Positions 11,466-21,521 of a DNA stretch of 64,000 bases are shown here, piece after piece. The DNA comes from Hyposmocoma kahamanoa. Taxonomy: Eukaryota > Arthropoda > Insecta > Lepidoptera > Cosmopterigidae. A model generated the notes under the pieces. It made no database searches and was not told where the DNA came from. It saw only the letters and a program-made list of their open reading frames with translations. The stretch lies in contig NW_020654080.1 of the NCBI RefSeq assembly GCF_003589595.1, forward strand, positions 9,359,625 to 9,423,624, in the 5' to 3' direction. The number at the start of each line of letters is the position of its first letter. Positions within the stretch are counted from its first letter, which is position 1. A program made the position numbers and the translations under genes.

Positions 11466-11502
11466 TTCCTCGGTTTATGCAAACTCAAAACTTTAACAAG
11501 TA

Positions 11503-12730
11503 GGGGAGATCGGGTCTGGTAGTTCCCGGGGTAAATTGTTCTCACAGCAATAACTTTGCAAGGAAAATATGTAACAATACATGTGAAACGCGTCGTTAAA
11601 GCGTCAAGTGATGCGTCTTGCCGGCAGCCATTTCAGTTACTCCGGCGACGATTGAAGTGTGGCTATGTGCGTGGTACTGTCGAAACATCACGTAAGTAAA
11701 TTTTTTCTTGTTTAAATTTTTTTGGTCTGTCTTTGTTTATTATGGGCCATTGACTTACAATTATATGGACGTCGGGTCCGCGCTAAAAAGTGTCCGAACT
11801 TATATGGGCGTTAAAATCGTATACAGAGCGTCATTCACGCTTTAGTCTTCGTTTGTTCGACTGACAGCGAAGCAAGCAAAATTAGACAGTACTGCGATGA
11901 CATTTCAATTTAAATTCAACGTTTTAGCTTTTTCATATTCCTTTACATGTCACTACGTTTAAATAGATTGACTTGGGACATTTTTTTCGTGGTTCTTGTA
12001 TTAGACCCGTCGTCCATTTATTTGTAAGTCAATGTTATGGGCCGATTAATACGTAATTTTTCTAAATTGTAGTGACATTATTAAGAAATCTTATTGTTTG
12101 AGTATTTTTTTGATTAATTCTATTACTTTGCCGGTATGTCAGTCTTCGTATAAAAACGTAATTTGGGGCTATAAGTTCCTCTCTCGAGGGGCTGGTCTTT
12201 GTTTTAAGGATGCGAAACTACAAACGGGCTCATATCAAATATTTAGACAAGAATCATCTTGATCATGATATCATCATAAGTGACTCTATCAAGAGTCACT
12301 TATGTGTGTCTCAGATGAAGAACTGAGCGATGAATAATATTACTGATGAATAAGAATGTAGTTTTTTTTTTAAGTTAGTTGTGCATAATATAAACGTTAC
12401 ATACATACCATTATAAAAAAGGTGGTTTTATTTAAGAAAATCCTTGTTATCCTGTCATAATTTAGTCGGAACAATTTACCTCCAAGGCGGAACAACGCGC
12501 CCCAAAGCGGGGCTGAATGTTCCGCTCCGAAATTTGTCAAAAATTTTCCTCTATGAAAAAGACTATTGAGATATTAATAGAAGTGACTACTAATAGTAAT
12601 ACTACTAATACTATTACAAAAAGCGATAAACATTTGTTCAATATTTCCACATGTTCAAAATCAAATCCTTCATTTTCACTATAAAACTGCAAGTTATTTG
12701 AAAATCGGAACGTTGAGCCCCGCTCTCCCC
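11503..12730. mobile_element. TA-flanked non-autonomous DNA transposon, ~1.2 kb
   Basis: Ends are inverted: 'ggggagatcgggtct' at 11503 and the reverse complement 'ggggagagcggggct' at 12730, with TA just outside both (11501-11502, 12731-12732). About 18 of the first 25 bases match. Shorter related motifs (ccaaggcggaac, gcggggctgaatgttccg) lie inside the right end near 12483-12530. TA targets fit the Tc1/mariner/pogo group. A frame from ATG 12211 begins 'MRNYKRA', which recalls the start of pogo-type transposases, and an acidic frame ending '..SDEELSDE' stops at about 12335. This looks like a deletion derivative, but the class is an inference. Confidence 0.6.
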
Positions 12731-12763
12731 TACTTATGGAAATGACATTTAGTATATCATTGT

Positions 12764-12916
12764 AATGATTGTCACTAATTACAGGTTTCTTTCCACGATA
12801 TGACTTCTTCTTATTTTCTCGATATTTTGGAAGGTTATCCGCTCCATGGTCACGGGCTATATATAAAATAAGAAGTCATAATGTGGTAAGAAACCTGTAA
12901 TTAGTGATAATCATTT
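12764..12916. mobile_element. MITE / inverted repeat, ~150 bp
   Basis: Left arm 12764-12812 and right arm 12872-12916 are near-perfect inverted copies. The shared core is 'cactaattacaggtttctt' and 'atgacttctt'. The loop is ~60 bp. It sits ~30 bp outside the preceding TA-flanked element. The target-site duplication is unclear. Confidence 0.75.
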
Positions 12917-13021
12917 AGTGAATAACCACGAAAGTCTTAAAGTGTATATTCAGTAATATCAGTTTCAAAGTCGCATAATAGTTTTTGGTCAATCGAAAAT
13001 TATTTAAACTGCAGGGCATTT

Positions 13022-13200
13022 AAGTGCGGGGTGTACGAAAGGAGCCTCTCCGCAGGACATATTATTCTCCGCACGACGTATAATTCCTTACTCATCTGGC
13101 GTACACTGGGCAACAATCAGCTCAGTACCTTACGCCGAGTGGCTAATCCTTTCCCCACGATGGCAAGCATTATTGTGTACACCATTGACACTATAAGAAG
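13022..13200 (+). repeat. dispersed repeat shared with 18395-18475 and 50012-50045
   Basis: 'cgaaaggagcctctccgca' recurs inverted at 50012-50045. 'caacaatcagctcagtacc', 'cttacgccgagtgg' and 'atggcaagc' recur at 18410-18460. This makes the 102-residue frame at 13031-13339 part of a repeat. Its protein has no recognisable domain. Confidence 0.6.
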
Positions 13201-13510
13201 AACAAGAAGAGCATTTAATAGCGAAAACGCAATGTGGTTAGAATTCTATATCCAGGAGTATGTGCGTTGCTATAACTCAGCAATTTTTCCCTTGAGTTTG
13301 GTAGATAATAGACCTGTTGGAATAAACACAGAACAATAAATACAGTAAAGTTGTTAGTTACCGCAAAACGCACGCCAACTACAGGTCTCGAAAGACCTAC
13401 TTGAGATCAGTCCGCCATTTTTGATTTGTGTAGCATGGTTGCAACATTCTTTCGCGCAAATTCTCTGATAGCTGCATCAAAAATATTACCCGTATAGTAT
13501 TTCAAATCAT

Positions 13511-13796
13511 CGGTTTATGGGTCCCACTGATGGGCACGAGTCTCCTCTCAGGCGAGAGCTCAGGGGACTTTAGATCCCAGTCCGCCACGCCGCCCCAATG
13601 AGGGACTTCACACGTTTTCCGAGAGTTGTGAACGTTCTTCGACTTCGTTACGATGTATCCCTTTACTGAAAAGTTCATGGTAAATTTCAATTTCGCACAT
13701 AAATTAGGGAAAACTCAGAGGTGCGAGCCCGATTCGAACCCACGGTCTCTCCTTGAAAGGAGGTAGGTCAAACGATTAGGCTACCATGTCAAGTTA
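13511..13796 (-). mobile_element. tRNA-headed SINE, family C
   Basis: Minus-strand copy. The head contains 'gtagcctaatcgtttgac' and the box B-like 'gggttcgaatcgggc'. The body contains 'ccatgaacttttcagtaaa', and the 3' end has 'gagaggagactcgtgccc' and 'atcagtgggac'. Same family as 3414-3702. Confidence 0.8.
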
Positions 13797-14585
13797 TACT
13801 GTACACATTGTGTATACATTGTGTTGATGAATAATTAAGGTTCCAGCTAATAAAAACCCAAATTACATTTCTTGTCGTAATAAATTCCGCTACTCAACAC
13901 CTCCATTGTATGTACTTAAATAAACATTACTTCCGTGCCTACTTCCTAGCCCGACTTCTTCAGAAAATTGCGCCGCATAAACAACGTTTATGGCCGGTTG
14001 TGAAAACTTTAATCTTAATTATTTTATACATGAAATACTTACCATCTTAAAATAAAAGACCGAATACCTCATTATAAGGTACTCGTATTTCACTTTGGGT
14101 ACTTATTTATTCAAAGTATTTTAATAATACTAACAATTCAAAGCTCTTGTTGCAAAAAAAAATATTAATAAGAAATTTTTTAACAAAAAGGCGATCACGA
14201 AGAACGCAAAAGGTAGTAATTATCACTCAGCCAGTTTTCTCGAGAATTCATTATCTTGAACGCCATTGAAGATCAAAATCAAAGTCGAAACGTTCATGAT
14301 TAGAGCGAAGACTCATTTCCATTGAAAGCACATCGCGTTTACTGCGGATTTAGAGTTGAATAATAACTGTGATGAAAGTTTGTATTTCTGCTTCCATGGA
14401 TTCTTTGTAAAGTAATAGGTATGACTGTTACAGATGACGACCTCTGTTGTACCGCAAAATAAAACTTGAACGTAATTGTATGATAATTATAATTCGTATA
14501 ATGCAAAATTATTGATTCATATTTCCATTCATTGCGTTAGCGTTAGTCGTATTCATTATAGTAGAATCTGAATACGGAGTACTAA
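13797..14585. other. no gene or repeat recognised
   Basis: AT-rich, no supported feature. Confidence 0.4.
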
Positions 14586-14702
14586 AAAACTGACCTCAAA
14601 AGTCATTCATCCCCTAGTTTGCCACAAGTAGAGGTGGAAAATTTTCTTCAAATTTAAATGGGACCACTACTGAGGTATCCTCAAAGAATCATCAAAATCG
14701 AT
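14586..14702 (+). repeat. family H fragment
   Basis: 'aactgacctcaaaagtcat', 'tcatcccctag', 'agaggtggaaaattttctt', 'ggaccactactgaggtatcc' and 'aaagaatcatcaaaatcg' align closely with 56578-56700. The 3' part of the family is missing. Confidence 0.75.
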
Positions 14703-14837
14703 GGTCTTTATAATTATATACTCACTATAAAGAGAATTTTCTTCATGGTCGATAACTCTCTTAGATGTAATTATTTTTTTGTACAACTGTAACAGATATA
14801 TTACGTTATTTAAACTCATCCACACGTATATAGCTTT

Positions 14838-14957
14838 AAATTGCAAAGGTCTAGGGTCACTGCCACTACGCCCGTCACCCTGATATAATTTAACAAATCC
14901 CATGTGCCTGTAATTTCACTAACACCCTTACCCTTCAAAACCGGATCGCAGTAATCA
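14838..14957 (-). repeat. family A fragment fused to family B
   Basis: Minus-strand middle portion, 'gcaaaggtctagggtcact' to 'ccggatcgcagtaatca'. It breaks at the family's internal hairpin and passes directly into a family B SINE at 14958. Confidence 0.8.
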
Positions 14958-15150
14958 ATTGCCTCCGTGGCCGAACGGTTACCATACTGGATTGCCACGC
15001 ATAGGTCCCGGGTTTTACTCGCGGGCTGGGAGAAATATTTGTATGGCCTGCATTTATTGAATTTTGGGTGTAATTTGTGGTTGTCTATTTAAGTGTGTCC
15101 ATGGCACTCGCGATACAGGGTTTCCTAGTGCGGGGCTGTGAGGGTGTAAA
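14958..15150 (+). mobile_element. family B SINE
   Basis: 'attgcctccgtggccgaacg' holds an intact box A. Box B is damaged ('gggttttactcgcgggctgg'). Downstream come 'gtaatttgtggttgtct', 'gtgtccatggcactcgcg' and 'gcggggctgtgaggg'. Confidence 0.85.
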
Positions 15151-15344
15151 AAAACGCTTGATTATAGTCATAATAAGAAACTACTCGAAGGAAAAACTTT
15201 ACTGTTCTCGGCGTAAATTATGTACATTTATAGAAACCGCAAAAACCTAAAAATTATATATTCAAATAATAATAAATTATATAAAACTGACACCCTTATC
15301 GATAAGTAGCAATTACTGTTAAGCAATCTTAGAAATCCTATCCA

Positions 15345-15430
15345 CGGGACTAACAAATCGCCATGGGCGTGGTGGTAAGCGACATGCTTGTCCAGAGCAG
15401 TTGTAGTACCACTAAAAACCTTCAAATCAA
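15345..15430 (-). repeat. family A fragment left of element K1
   Basis: 'cgtggtggtaagcgacatg' to 'accactaaaaaccttcaaatc' in minus orientation, ending just before the GC-rich element K1. Confidence 0.7.
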
Positions 15431-15453
15431 GTCACTCTAAGTTAACTTTAACT

Positions 15454-15783
15454 TAGAGCCCAGTTACACGACGCGAAAGTTTTCGTGCGGCCGTCACGCG
15501 ACGACCGCCTAGTTACCACGCTTTCACGTACATTAATGGCGAATCTGAATGATATTTACTAGGCAACAATATTTAAATTCCTCTGAATAATACAACCGCG
15601 CGGTCGCCGCGTAGACCAAAGACAAGCCAGACTCGCCCGCGCACCCGGGGTGCTCATTTAAGTTAAAACGTAAATGCTAAATAAATAGAGCGTACCTTGC
15701 CATGACTAATGCAAGCGGTCGCTGCGTGGCAGCAACGCGGTCTCCGCGCGGCGTAAGCGCGATGAAATTCGTGTCGAATAAAC
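15454..15783. mobile_element. GC-rich element K, copy 1
   Basis: About 330 bp, much richer in G+C than its surroundings and ~80% similar by eye to 41981-42332. Landmarks: 'gcccagttacacga' at the left, 'acattaatggcgaatctgaa', 'gctcatttaagttaaaacg', and 'gcgcgatgaaattcgtgtc' at the right. The ends share 'acacga' in inverted orientation, and a TTA precedes the left end and follows the right. It could be a PIF/Harbinger-type MITE with weak inverted repeats. It is followed directly by the head of family A. Confidence 0.65.
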
Positions 15784-15906
15784 GCGCCTTTACCCTTTAA
15801 AACCGGAAAGCATAATGCTCACATTACGACTTGGCGGCAGAATTAGGTAAACAGTACTTCCCTGGACGAACTCTGACACGAGTAGCTTTACTGTTACTAA
15901 AACACT
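15784..15906 (-). repeat. family A head, abutting element K1
   Basis: 'tttaccctttaaaaccgga' to 'tttactgttactaaaac', minus strand. The junction with K1 falls at the same family A position as the K2 junction near 42333. Confidence 0.75.
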
Positions 15907-16976
15907 ATGGATATTATTTTCTGAACAATGGATCCATTTAGGCTTGATTAAGTGCATTCTTCCAGAATGCTAACCTCCGCGGAATACCTATCAATGTGTG
16001 GGTTAACATTTTGTCTTCTATGCCTGTTATATTTCTTTTAATCCAAAATACGTCATCTGTCACATCTCTATCCACGAACTTCGACTTACTTGCGATATTG
16101 GAGGATATTGCCTTTTGAAAGCGGTGATATTAAGCCGCATACCTATTAATTTTCTCGAACACAATATCAGAAACACAATAGCTTCCCTTTGTGCTATCGA
16201 CAAGTTCGATGTACGTGTAATTATTTTACTGTTTATGCTGATATTATACACCAAAATACACAATAAAATCTTCGATTAAATTATAATTGCAAAGTGGTAT
16301 TACCATCAAGATTTGATATAAGTATGGTTTATGTGACGTTTAAATCGAAGACGTGACAGGCGTGGTAGTGGCATAACTGCTTCTCATTAATCATAGAACA
16401 CGGAAACTGTTTTCAGTTTACATATATACAAATGAACTGTCACTAACTTGTACAAAAAATTGCCTTTAATTTATTGTTCCCGAATCTCATTTGTTACGAA
16501 AAAAAGACACACAACGAGAAAACAATAAGTCAAGCGCAGTTACAAAAGAGGAACACTTTATAAGGAACTCAAGCCATTTAAATTTGCTCGCACAGCGAAC
16601 TTCATAAAAGTCACGGCTCATAACTCATACTTGTGCATTCTTTGGGAAATTTCTCCCTGCAGATAGTCTTTTGTTTCACGAATTGACTCTCATACGCTCG
16701 CATACTTGGCATAATAAAATTGAATGATTCAAACGTAAAATACGTTTCACATTCAATGAATAAGTTTACAAAAATTGAGCCTATTTTGTTTTGTGAAATA
16801 TACTAAACAATCGTATTCAACGAATTAACGTTTTACAAAATTTTGCAATTCTGACTTTCGGTGATGACACGTGCGATTTTAAGAAACGCTTAGAAAATTT
16901 TTATTATTATTTAAATTATATGTTTGACGACATTGCCTGTTCGTCAATGTAAGGATGTTTGTTTTTTTTTAGGATA
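15907..16976. other. no gene or repeat recognised
   Basis: AT-rich, with a meaningless 67-residue minus frame at 16060-16263. Confidence 0.4.
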
Positions 16977-17138
16977 ACAAGTGATGCGTACCTAAAGCAG
17001 TTTCAGTCACACTCTGAGCTTTACATCGCAAAGATCTTAGGGTCACTGCCACTACGCCCGTCATCCAGAGACATAATTTGACAAGTCCCATATGCCTGTA
17101 ATTTCACCAGCACCTTTACCCTTCAAAACCGAAACGCA
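16977..17138 (-). repeat. family A fragment fused to family B
   Basis: Minus strand, 'gcagtttcagtcacactctg' to 'caaaaccgaaacgca', then straight into a family B SINE. The break lies within a few bases of the one at 14957. Confidence 0.8.
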
Positions 17139-17305
17139 ACTGCCTCTGTGACCGTACGGTTATCATGCTGGACTGCCACGCACATTAATTTCTCTCGTAA
17201 GTTTGTATGTAATTTGTGGTTGTCTATTTGTAATCCATAGCACCCACTATACAGGTTTACCCTAGTGCAGAGATATGAGTGTGTGCGTTATTATTATTGT
17301 TTTTA
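17139..17305 (+). mobile_element. family B SINE, diverged
   Basis: Starts 'actgcctctgtgaccgtacg'; the T-arm region is lost; then 'gtaatttgtggttgtct', and ends 'gagtgtgtgcgttatt'. Confidence 0.75.
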
Positions 17306-17311
17306 TAGTTT

Positions 17312-17513
17312 GTTATTTCAACGGCTACGACTTTCAGTTCTGCACAGTAAGCATTAATTCATGTTGTCTACGGGATGATAACAATAGATTCCCGTAAATC
17401 ACGCAATTTTGGTTGCCACAACATTTACGCGGATTTAATTTAGCGACAAAATTACCAAAATGGAGACTCATAATCAAATGCTAGTTACACGCGTAATTAG
17501 CATTTGATTGTGA
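17312..17513 (+). repeat. dispersed repeat shared with 54184-54385, ending in a hairpin
   Basis: 'ggctacgactttcagttc', 'tgttgtctacggg', 'gattcccgtaaatcacgc' and 'aaatgctagttac' are conserved in the second copy. In this copy the right end forms a hairpin (17466-17513): 'ctcataatcaaatgcta' pairs with 'tagcatttgattgtgag' with one mismatch across a 14-base loop. Class unknown. Confidence 0.65.
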
Positions 17514-17972
17514 GTAACTACGCAATTGTACAATCCCCGACGATAAGGTGGCAGTATGTCTCTGGACAAACTTGTGTTTGTGTATTTGAGCGTATATAGA
17601 ACAGAGGCGTCGTATTTTCTTTACAAATACTTTCTCTAGATGGTTTTTAGATATATTGTTTTGGTAATCGGTCCAACCCAAGATTAGGCTTTCAATTCTA
17701 TTCGTAAAGAGATCTCAGACATTTTGTCAGTTAGAAACTTAAGTTTGGACATGCAAAATGTAGCTCCAATGATGGTGAGCTTAGCTAGGCTTGTATTTAG
17801 GATACTATAATAAAAATACACTTCCAATTTACTCACAAATGGTTAACATAAGTACTACAATAGCTGCGTAATGTTTTAAAAATCTTGTAAGGAGAGTTTT
17901 ATTAAGACTTGACTACAAAATAAAACATTGTTATAATTTTCACAAATATCATTTTATGAGCTTGTAGTTCAG

Positions 17973-18211
17973 ACCGGGATACACGAAACGAGCGTCTCTT
18001 TTCGGCTGCTAACAAATTGACTCCATGTTTGCAGTTAATGAGTGAACTCGTAATCAACTTCATGCAGCCGGATCGACTGCATGCAGTTAACGCGTGAAGT
18101 CGTTATCAACTACTGGTATCGGCTGCATGGTGTTGATTACGACTTTACGCATTAACTGCATACACGCAGTCAATCTGCTGAGAAGCCTTCGATACTCCCT
18201 CTGTATCACTG
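17973..18211. mobile_element. palindromic MITE with repeated 36 bp motif
   Basis: Outer inverted ends ('gggatacacgaaacgag..' and the reverse complement of '..ctccctctgtatcac') enclose three related copies of 'gcagttaatgcgtgaactcg' followed by 'taatcaac..catgcagccg'. Two copies are direct (about 18022 and 18080) and one is inverted (18118-18172). The whole region folds on itself. No coding sequence. Confidence 0.65.
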
Positions 18212-18394
18212 AACAAATTTTATGTGTACACTTACTCCATGATGTTTAGGAAACTAGCATGAAACGGACACCAGAATTGAAACAATTAGTCCCAAAAGCC
18301 ATTAATTAAGAACTGATCTGAACTAAATAGGAGCACCGCATGACGTACCATTCATTCTTCAAAAAACGAATGGGACGCATTCATTATTTTCTGT

Positions 18395-18475
18395 ATATAT
18401 AGCGCACCGTGGCCAACAATCAGCATGTACCTTACGCCGATGGCAAGCGTTAAAGTGTATGCCATCGATACATCG
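18395..18475 (+). repeat. dispersed repeat fragment (as 13090-13200)
   Basis: 'ggccaacaatcagcatgtac', 'cttacgccgatggcaagcg' and 'tgtatgccatcgatac' align with 13105-13190. Confidence 0.55.
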
Positions 18476-19194
18476 ATACAAAAAAGTTCAAATAAAAGAA
18501 GAGTTATGTTTTTTAACAGTACACAACTGTACACTCCATTATTATATTATCGTGTCTCGAAATTTTAAAATTTTCACTTTTAAAGTTAAACGCCTCAAGC
18601 TGTTCAATCTTTGTTATCTTGTCTTTGTAATGCCAAAAACGGTACGGATCCCTTTTATAATGGTGAACATAAAAATAACATAACACTTCCTGAGTCACTA
18701 GAACTCTTAATTACATACATGTTAATTCTTATCGCACCGCATTTCATTTAACACCACCTAACATTTTTCCTTTAGGTACGCTTACGTTTTAACTCCCTTC
18801 ATAAATTACCCGATCCCCTTCGCTGTGTCGCATTTAAAAATCCATCATTGAGAAATCGCAAGTCACCATTGCCTCATTTATACACCGTCAAAAGGAATGA
18901 CAGTTTGGTTATGCGAATTCAAAATGAAATTACTTAAATGGATTACCACGCTTTTGTGGGGGCTTGTGTTTAATATCCTTTTTGTGTTTGCGGTTTTTGA
19001 ATTTCTTCCAGCTTTTATTTTTGGGGAATTATGATGAGATAACATGAGTATATAAGGCTAAATGAAGATAGGCACACAGGCAATTGTTTATGAAAGATCT
19101 CATCTCACAGACTATAATATCAATCATAACAGCCATTATAATAATCAAAGGGGAAAGATGTTTGGACTTGTAATATCACGACAGTTTTGTTAGC
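18476..19194. other. no gene or repeat recognised
   Basis: AT-rich. The overlapping frames at 18459-18698 carry no recognisable motif. Confidence 0.4.
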
Positions 19195-19305
19195 AGAATT
19201 ATAGAGAAGATCGAAGGAATGCGAGGCAGAGGCAGAGCTAGACGAAGTAATTTAGATCAGACCAGGGAAAAATTAAGAGTATTCAATATTTTCATAACCT
19301 ATTGA
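19195..19305 (+). pseudogene. LINE reverse-transcriptase C-terminal fragment
   Basis: Translates as a 36-residue stretch containing 'KIEGMRGRGRARRSNLDQ'. This resembles the 'GKIEGKRGRGRPRxxWLD' block found at the end of ORF2 in several insect non-LTR retrotransposons. The conserved tryptophan is replaced and nothing upstream is readable. It is an old fragment lying just before the hexamer array. Family assignment is from motif memory only. Confidence 0.5.
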
Positions 19306-19338
19306 AGGCATGCACTATGCATACTATATTGTGGCACA

Positions 19339-19666
19339 GAACTCAGAATCAGAACCAGAAGCAGAACCAGAACCAGAACCAGAACCAGGACCAGGACCAG
19401 GATCAGGACCAGGACCGGGTCCGGGACCGGGACCGGGACCGGGACCGGGACCGTGACCGTGACCAGGACCAGGACCAGGACCAGGACCAGGACAAGGATC
19501 AGGACCAGGACCAGGACCAGGTCCAGGACCAGGACCAGGACCAGGACCAGGACCAGGACCAGGACCAGGNNNNNNNNNNACCAGGACCAGGACCAGGACC
19601 AGGACCAGGACCAGGACCAGGACCAGCTCCCGGACCAGGACCAGGACCAGAATCAGAATCAGAATA
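19339..19666. repeat. CCAGGA hexamer array with assembly gap
   Basis: The sequence is almost wholly hexamers. CAGAAC units sit at the left edge and CAGAAT at the right edge, CCAGGA fills the centre, and CCGGGA/CCGTGA variants form a block near 19415-19465. Ten Ns fill 19570-19579, so the true array length is unknown. All three plus frames stay open (Asp-Gln, Thr-Arg or Pro-Gly repeats), so the predicted 121- and 74-residue proteins are products of the repeat, not genes. Confidence 0.95.
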
Positions 19667-19736
19667 ATTTATTGTGACATCCGGTAAAACTTCACTTCAA
19701 GTTTTCAACATATATTTAAACTTACAGTAAACTTTT

Positions 19737-20115
19737 AACCTTGATGTTCTGAAAACACATACACGTTGGCAAGAAAAACGATAGTGATGTAGCTTAATCT
19801 AAAGGGTACATTATATACCTTTTAATTAGAGAGTTGAAACAAAGTTTTAATTGCAGTAGAGAACTAATAACCGATAATAGTATACTCCATACAAATGTCG
19901 CAGCCCGGTTTGTATGTGTGCGCGCACGCCGCGCGCCGTGTACGGACGCACACATTCGCTTTATATCTCGATGCGCTTGCGTTGCATAACACTGGCCGTT
20001 CCAATGCGCCTTTCATTATTATGTGAATGTGTGCGTCTGTACACGGCGCGCGGTGGTCGTGCACATATACAAGTCGCGCTGTTGCTTTGTGCAGAGTTAC
20101 CATATTTTCCTTAGA
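19737..20115 (+). mobile_element. family F element (fold-back, cgcgcgccgtgtac)
   Basis: The left part, 'ttgatgttctgaaaacac' to 'gcagtagagaactaataa', recurs inverted at 30245-30370. The right part (19880-20115) is a large fold-back: 'cgccgcgcgccgtgtacgg' plus 'acgcacacattcg' on the left pairs with 'gtgaatgtgtgcgtctgt' plus 'acacggcgcgcggtgg' on the right. Alternating GC/GT runs make it Z-DNA-prone. Fragments also lie at 30425-30490 and 34345-34500. Class unknown; the opposed open frames here are artefacts of the palindrome. Confidence 0.75.
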
Positions 20116-20184
20116 CGCTATCGCAATTTCGAAAAGTTTATTTCTCGAATTGACCTCTTAATCTAATACCTACTGTGCAAGCAA

Positions 20185-20420
20185 TTGAGATCTTTCACTA
20201 ATCATTGTGGCAAACTTTGGGAGAGATCTATGTCCAGCAGTGGATTTCTTTCAGCTGAAATAACGATGATAATGAAGATTAATAGAAACACCAAGAATAT
20301 TCTTTATTACACCAAAAAAATACAAAAATACGTAAATTATAGAGAAGATGAGCAAAGGTGGACTTATCTCTAAAACAACTCTCTTCCAGCCAACCCAGGG
20401 CAGTGAGAACATAGGTCATA
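20185..20420 (+). repeat. LINE 3'-end fragments
   Basis: 'gagagatctatgtccagcag' and 'tggatttctttcagctgaa' match the end of a lepidopteran non-LTR element ('..YVQQW..'-type ending plus the gat/aat tail). 'gcaaaggtggacttatctct' and 'ctcttccagccaaccca' (20352-20398) match another common LINE 3' region. Both are short and diverged. Confidence 0.5.
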
Positions 20421-21084
20421 AGCGGGTAACAGTGTGCAAAAGAGAAAGAGGGAGAATTATTATAAACTTAACAGATACAAGAATAAATATAAAAAAGAAA
20501 TAAAAAACCATGATGTACTACTAACTTAATCATGTATACTATAATTCTGATACACAAGCCATTTATAGCCGAACACGACACTTAGTGCAGAGTAGTAGAT
20601 AGGTAAGTAATTTTAAGAGCTACATCAGAATATAATTACATATGTACTTAAACAAAAAAGGAAACAAATAAATCCCATGAGGTCACCAAAATAAATGTCA
20701 TAATGTTCGTCTTGTACTCTCAGTGGAATCAAAAAATATGTATGTGTACCTACCAATATTTCGAATAGCAGCGTTGAAATTGTTGTGAGTGCAGGAAACA
20801 CGAGAAACAATTGAACGTTCATTGAAATTGTCTCTACAAGCCGGTAGATGGAACAACCGAGTGATCCAGGTCACTTAACACGTTCATCTCGGATTGTCCC
20901 ACCGGTGGAGCATGAACAACTCGGCCATCAGGCAAAATGTACCACCGGTGGTCACTCAACACTTGACTTTATATACGACGATATTCACGCTGACTTGAGA
21001 GAAAGCGCTAAGGTTAACGTTGTAAGGTCTGGAGTTGGATAATGTGTAAAAAAGTCAAGGATGATGAAAAATATTTACTTGAAA
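20421..21084. other. no gene recognised
   Basis: Contains two 'ccaccggtgg' palindromes 40 bp apart (20899-20908 and 20941-20950), in a 64-residue plus frame (20848-21042) with no recognisable motif. Confidence 0.4.
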
Positions 21085-21245
21085 AAAGAAATAGAAATTT
21101 ATCGAGATCTTAGGTTTTTGCGATTGTTACACCTAAGAAATGAAACAATTTTTTTTGGATTATATTACAGATGATACTCGTATTTGTTTTTCGAAACAAA
21201 CCAATCTTACGGCCCGTCTCGTTCCATAATCACGACTAACTAAAA
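21085..21245 (+). repeat. family D repeat, degenerate
   Basis: 'gatcttaggtttttgcgatt', 'gttacacctaagaaatgaaac' (to 21142) and 'gaaacaaaccaatcttacgg' match family D blocks 1 and 2, best seen at 25375-25535. The conserved GGGCCC core is mutated here. Confidence 0.6.
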
Positions 21246-21478
21246 ATTTAATAGAAAAACTAGGACATACACTGCCAAACTAATCACCAGCCTGATAAAA
21301 CTTTTGGTTGATGGGGCAGTGACGTACCGTCGTGCCGACGACCATATGAAAATCTGCCCCGTCGGACAACAAATTATAGTCATTTTGATCCCGATCTGAA
21401 CGTGTTAACACAACATAATAAGACAAGTAGGACTACTTCCGCATGTTCGGCGCATCAATACCTCTCTTGTAGCGTAGG

Positions 21479-21521
21479 GTACAAATAAAATATAATGTGG
21501 CACATTATATTTTATTTGTAC
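21479..21521. repeat. near-perfect 43 bp palindrome
   Basis: Arms of 21 bases ('gtacaaataaaatataat..' and its exact complement) flank a single central base at 21500. Pairing extends outward (gtagg/cctac) with one bulged base. Could be the core of a fold-back element. Confidence 0.85.

Noticed and set aside
13031..13339. 102-residue plus-strand frame as a host gene
   Set aside because: Its first half lies in a dispersed repeat also present at 18395 and 50012; no domain or splice context supports a gene.
19302..19677. Asp-Gln / Thr-Arg / Pro-Gly repeat proteins
   Set aside because: Products of a hexamer array open in all three plus-strand frames and interrupted by Ns.
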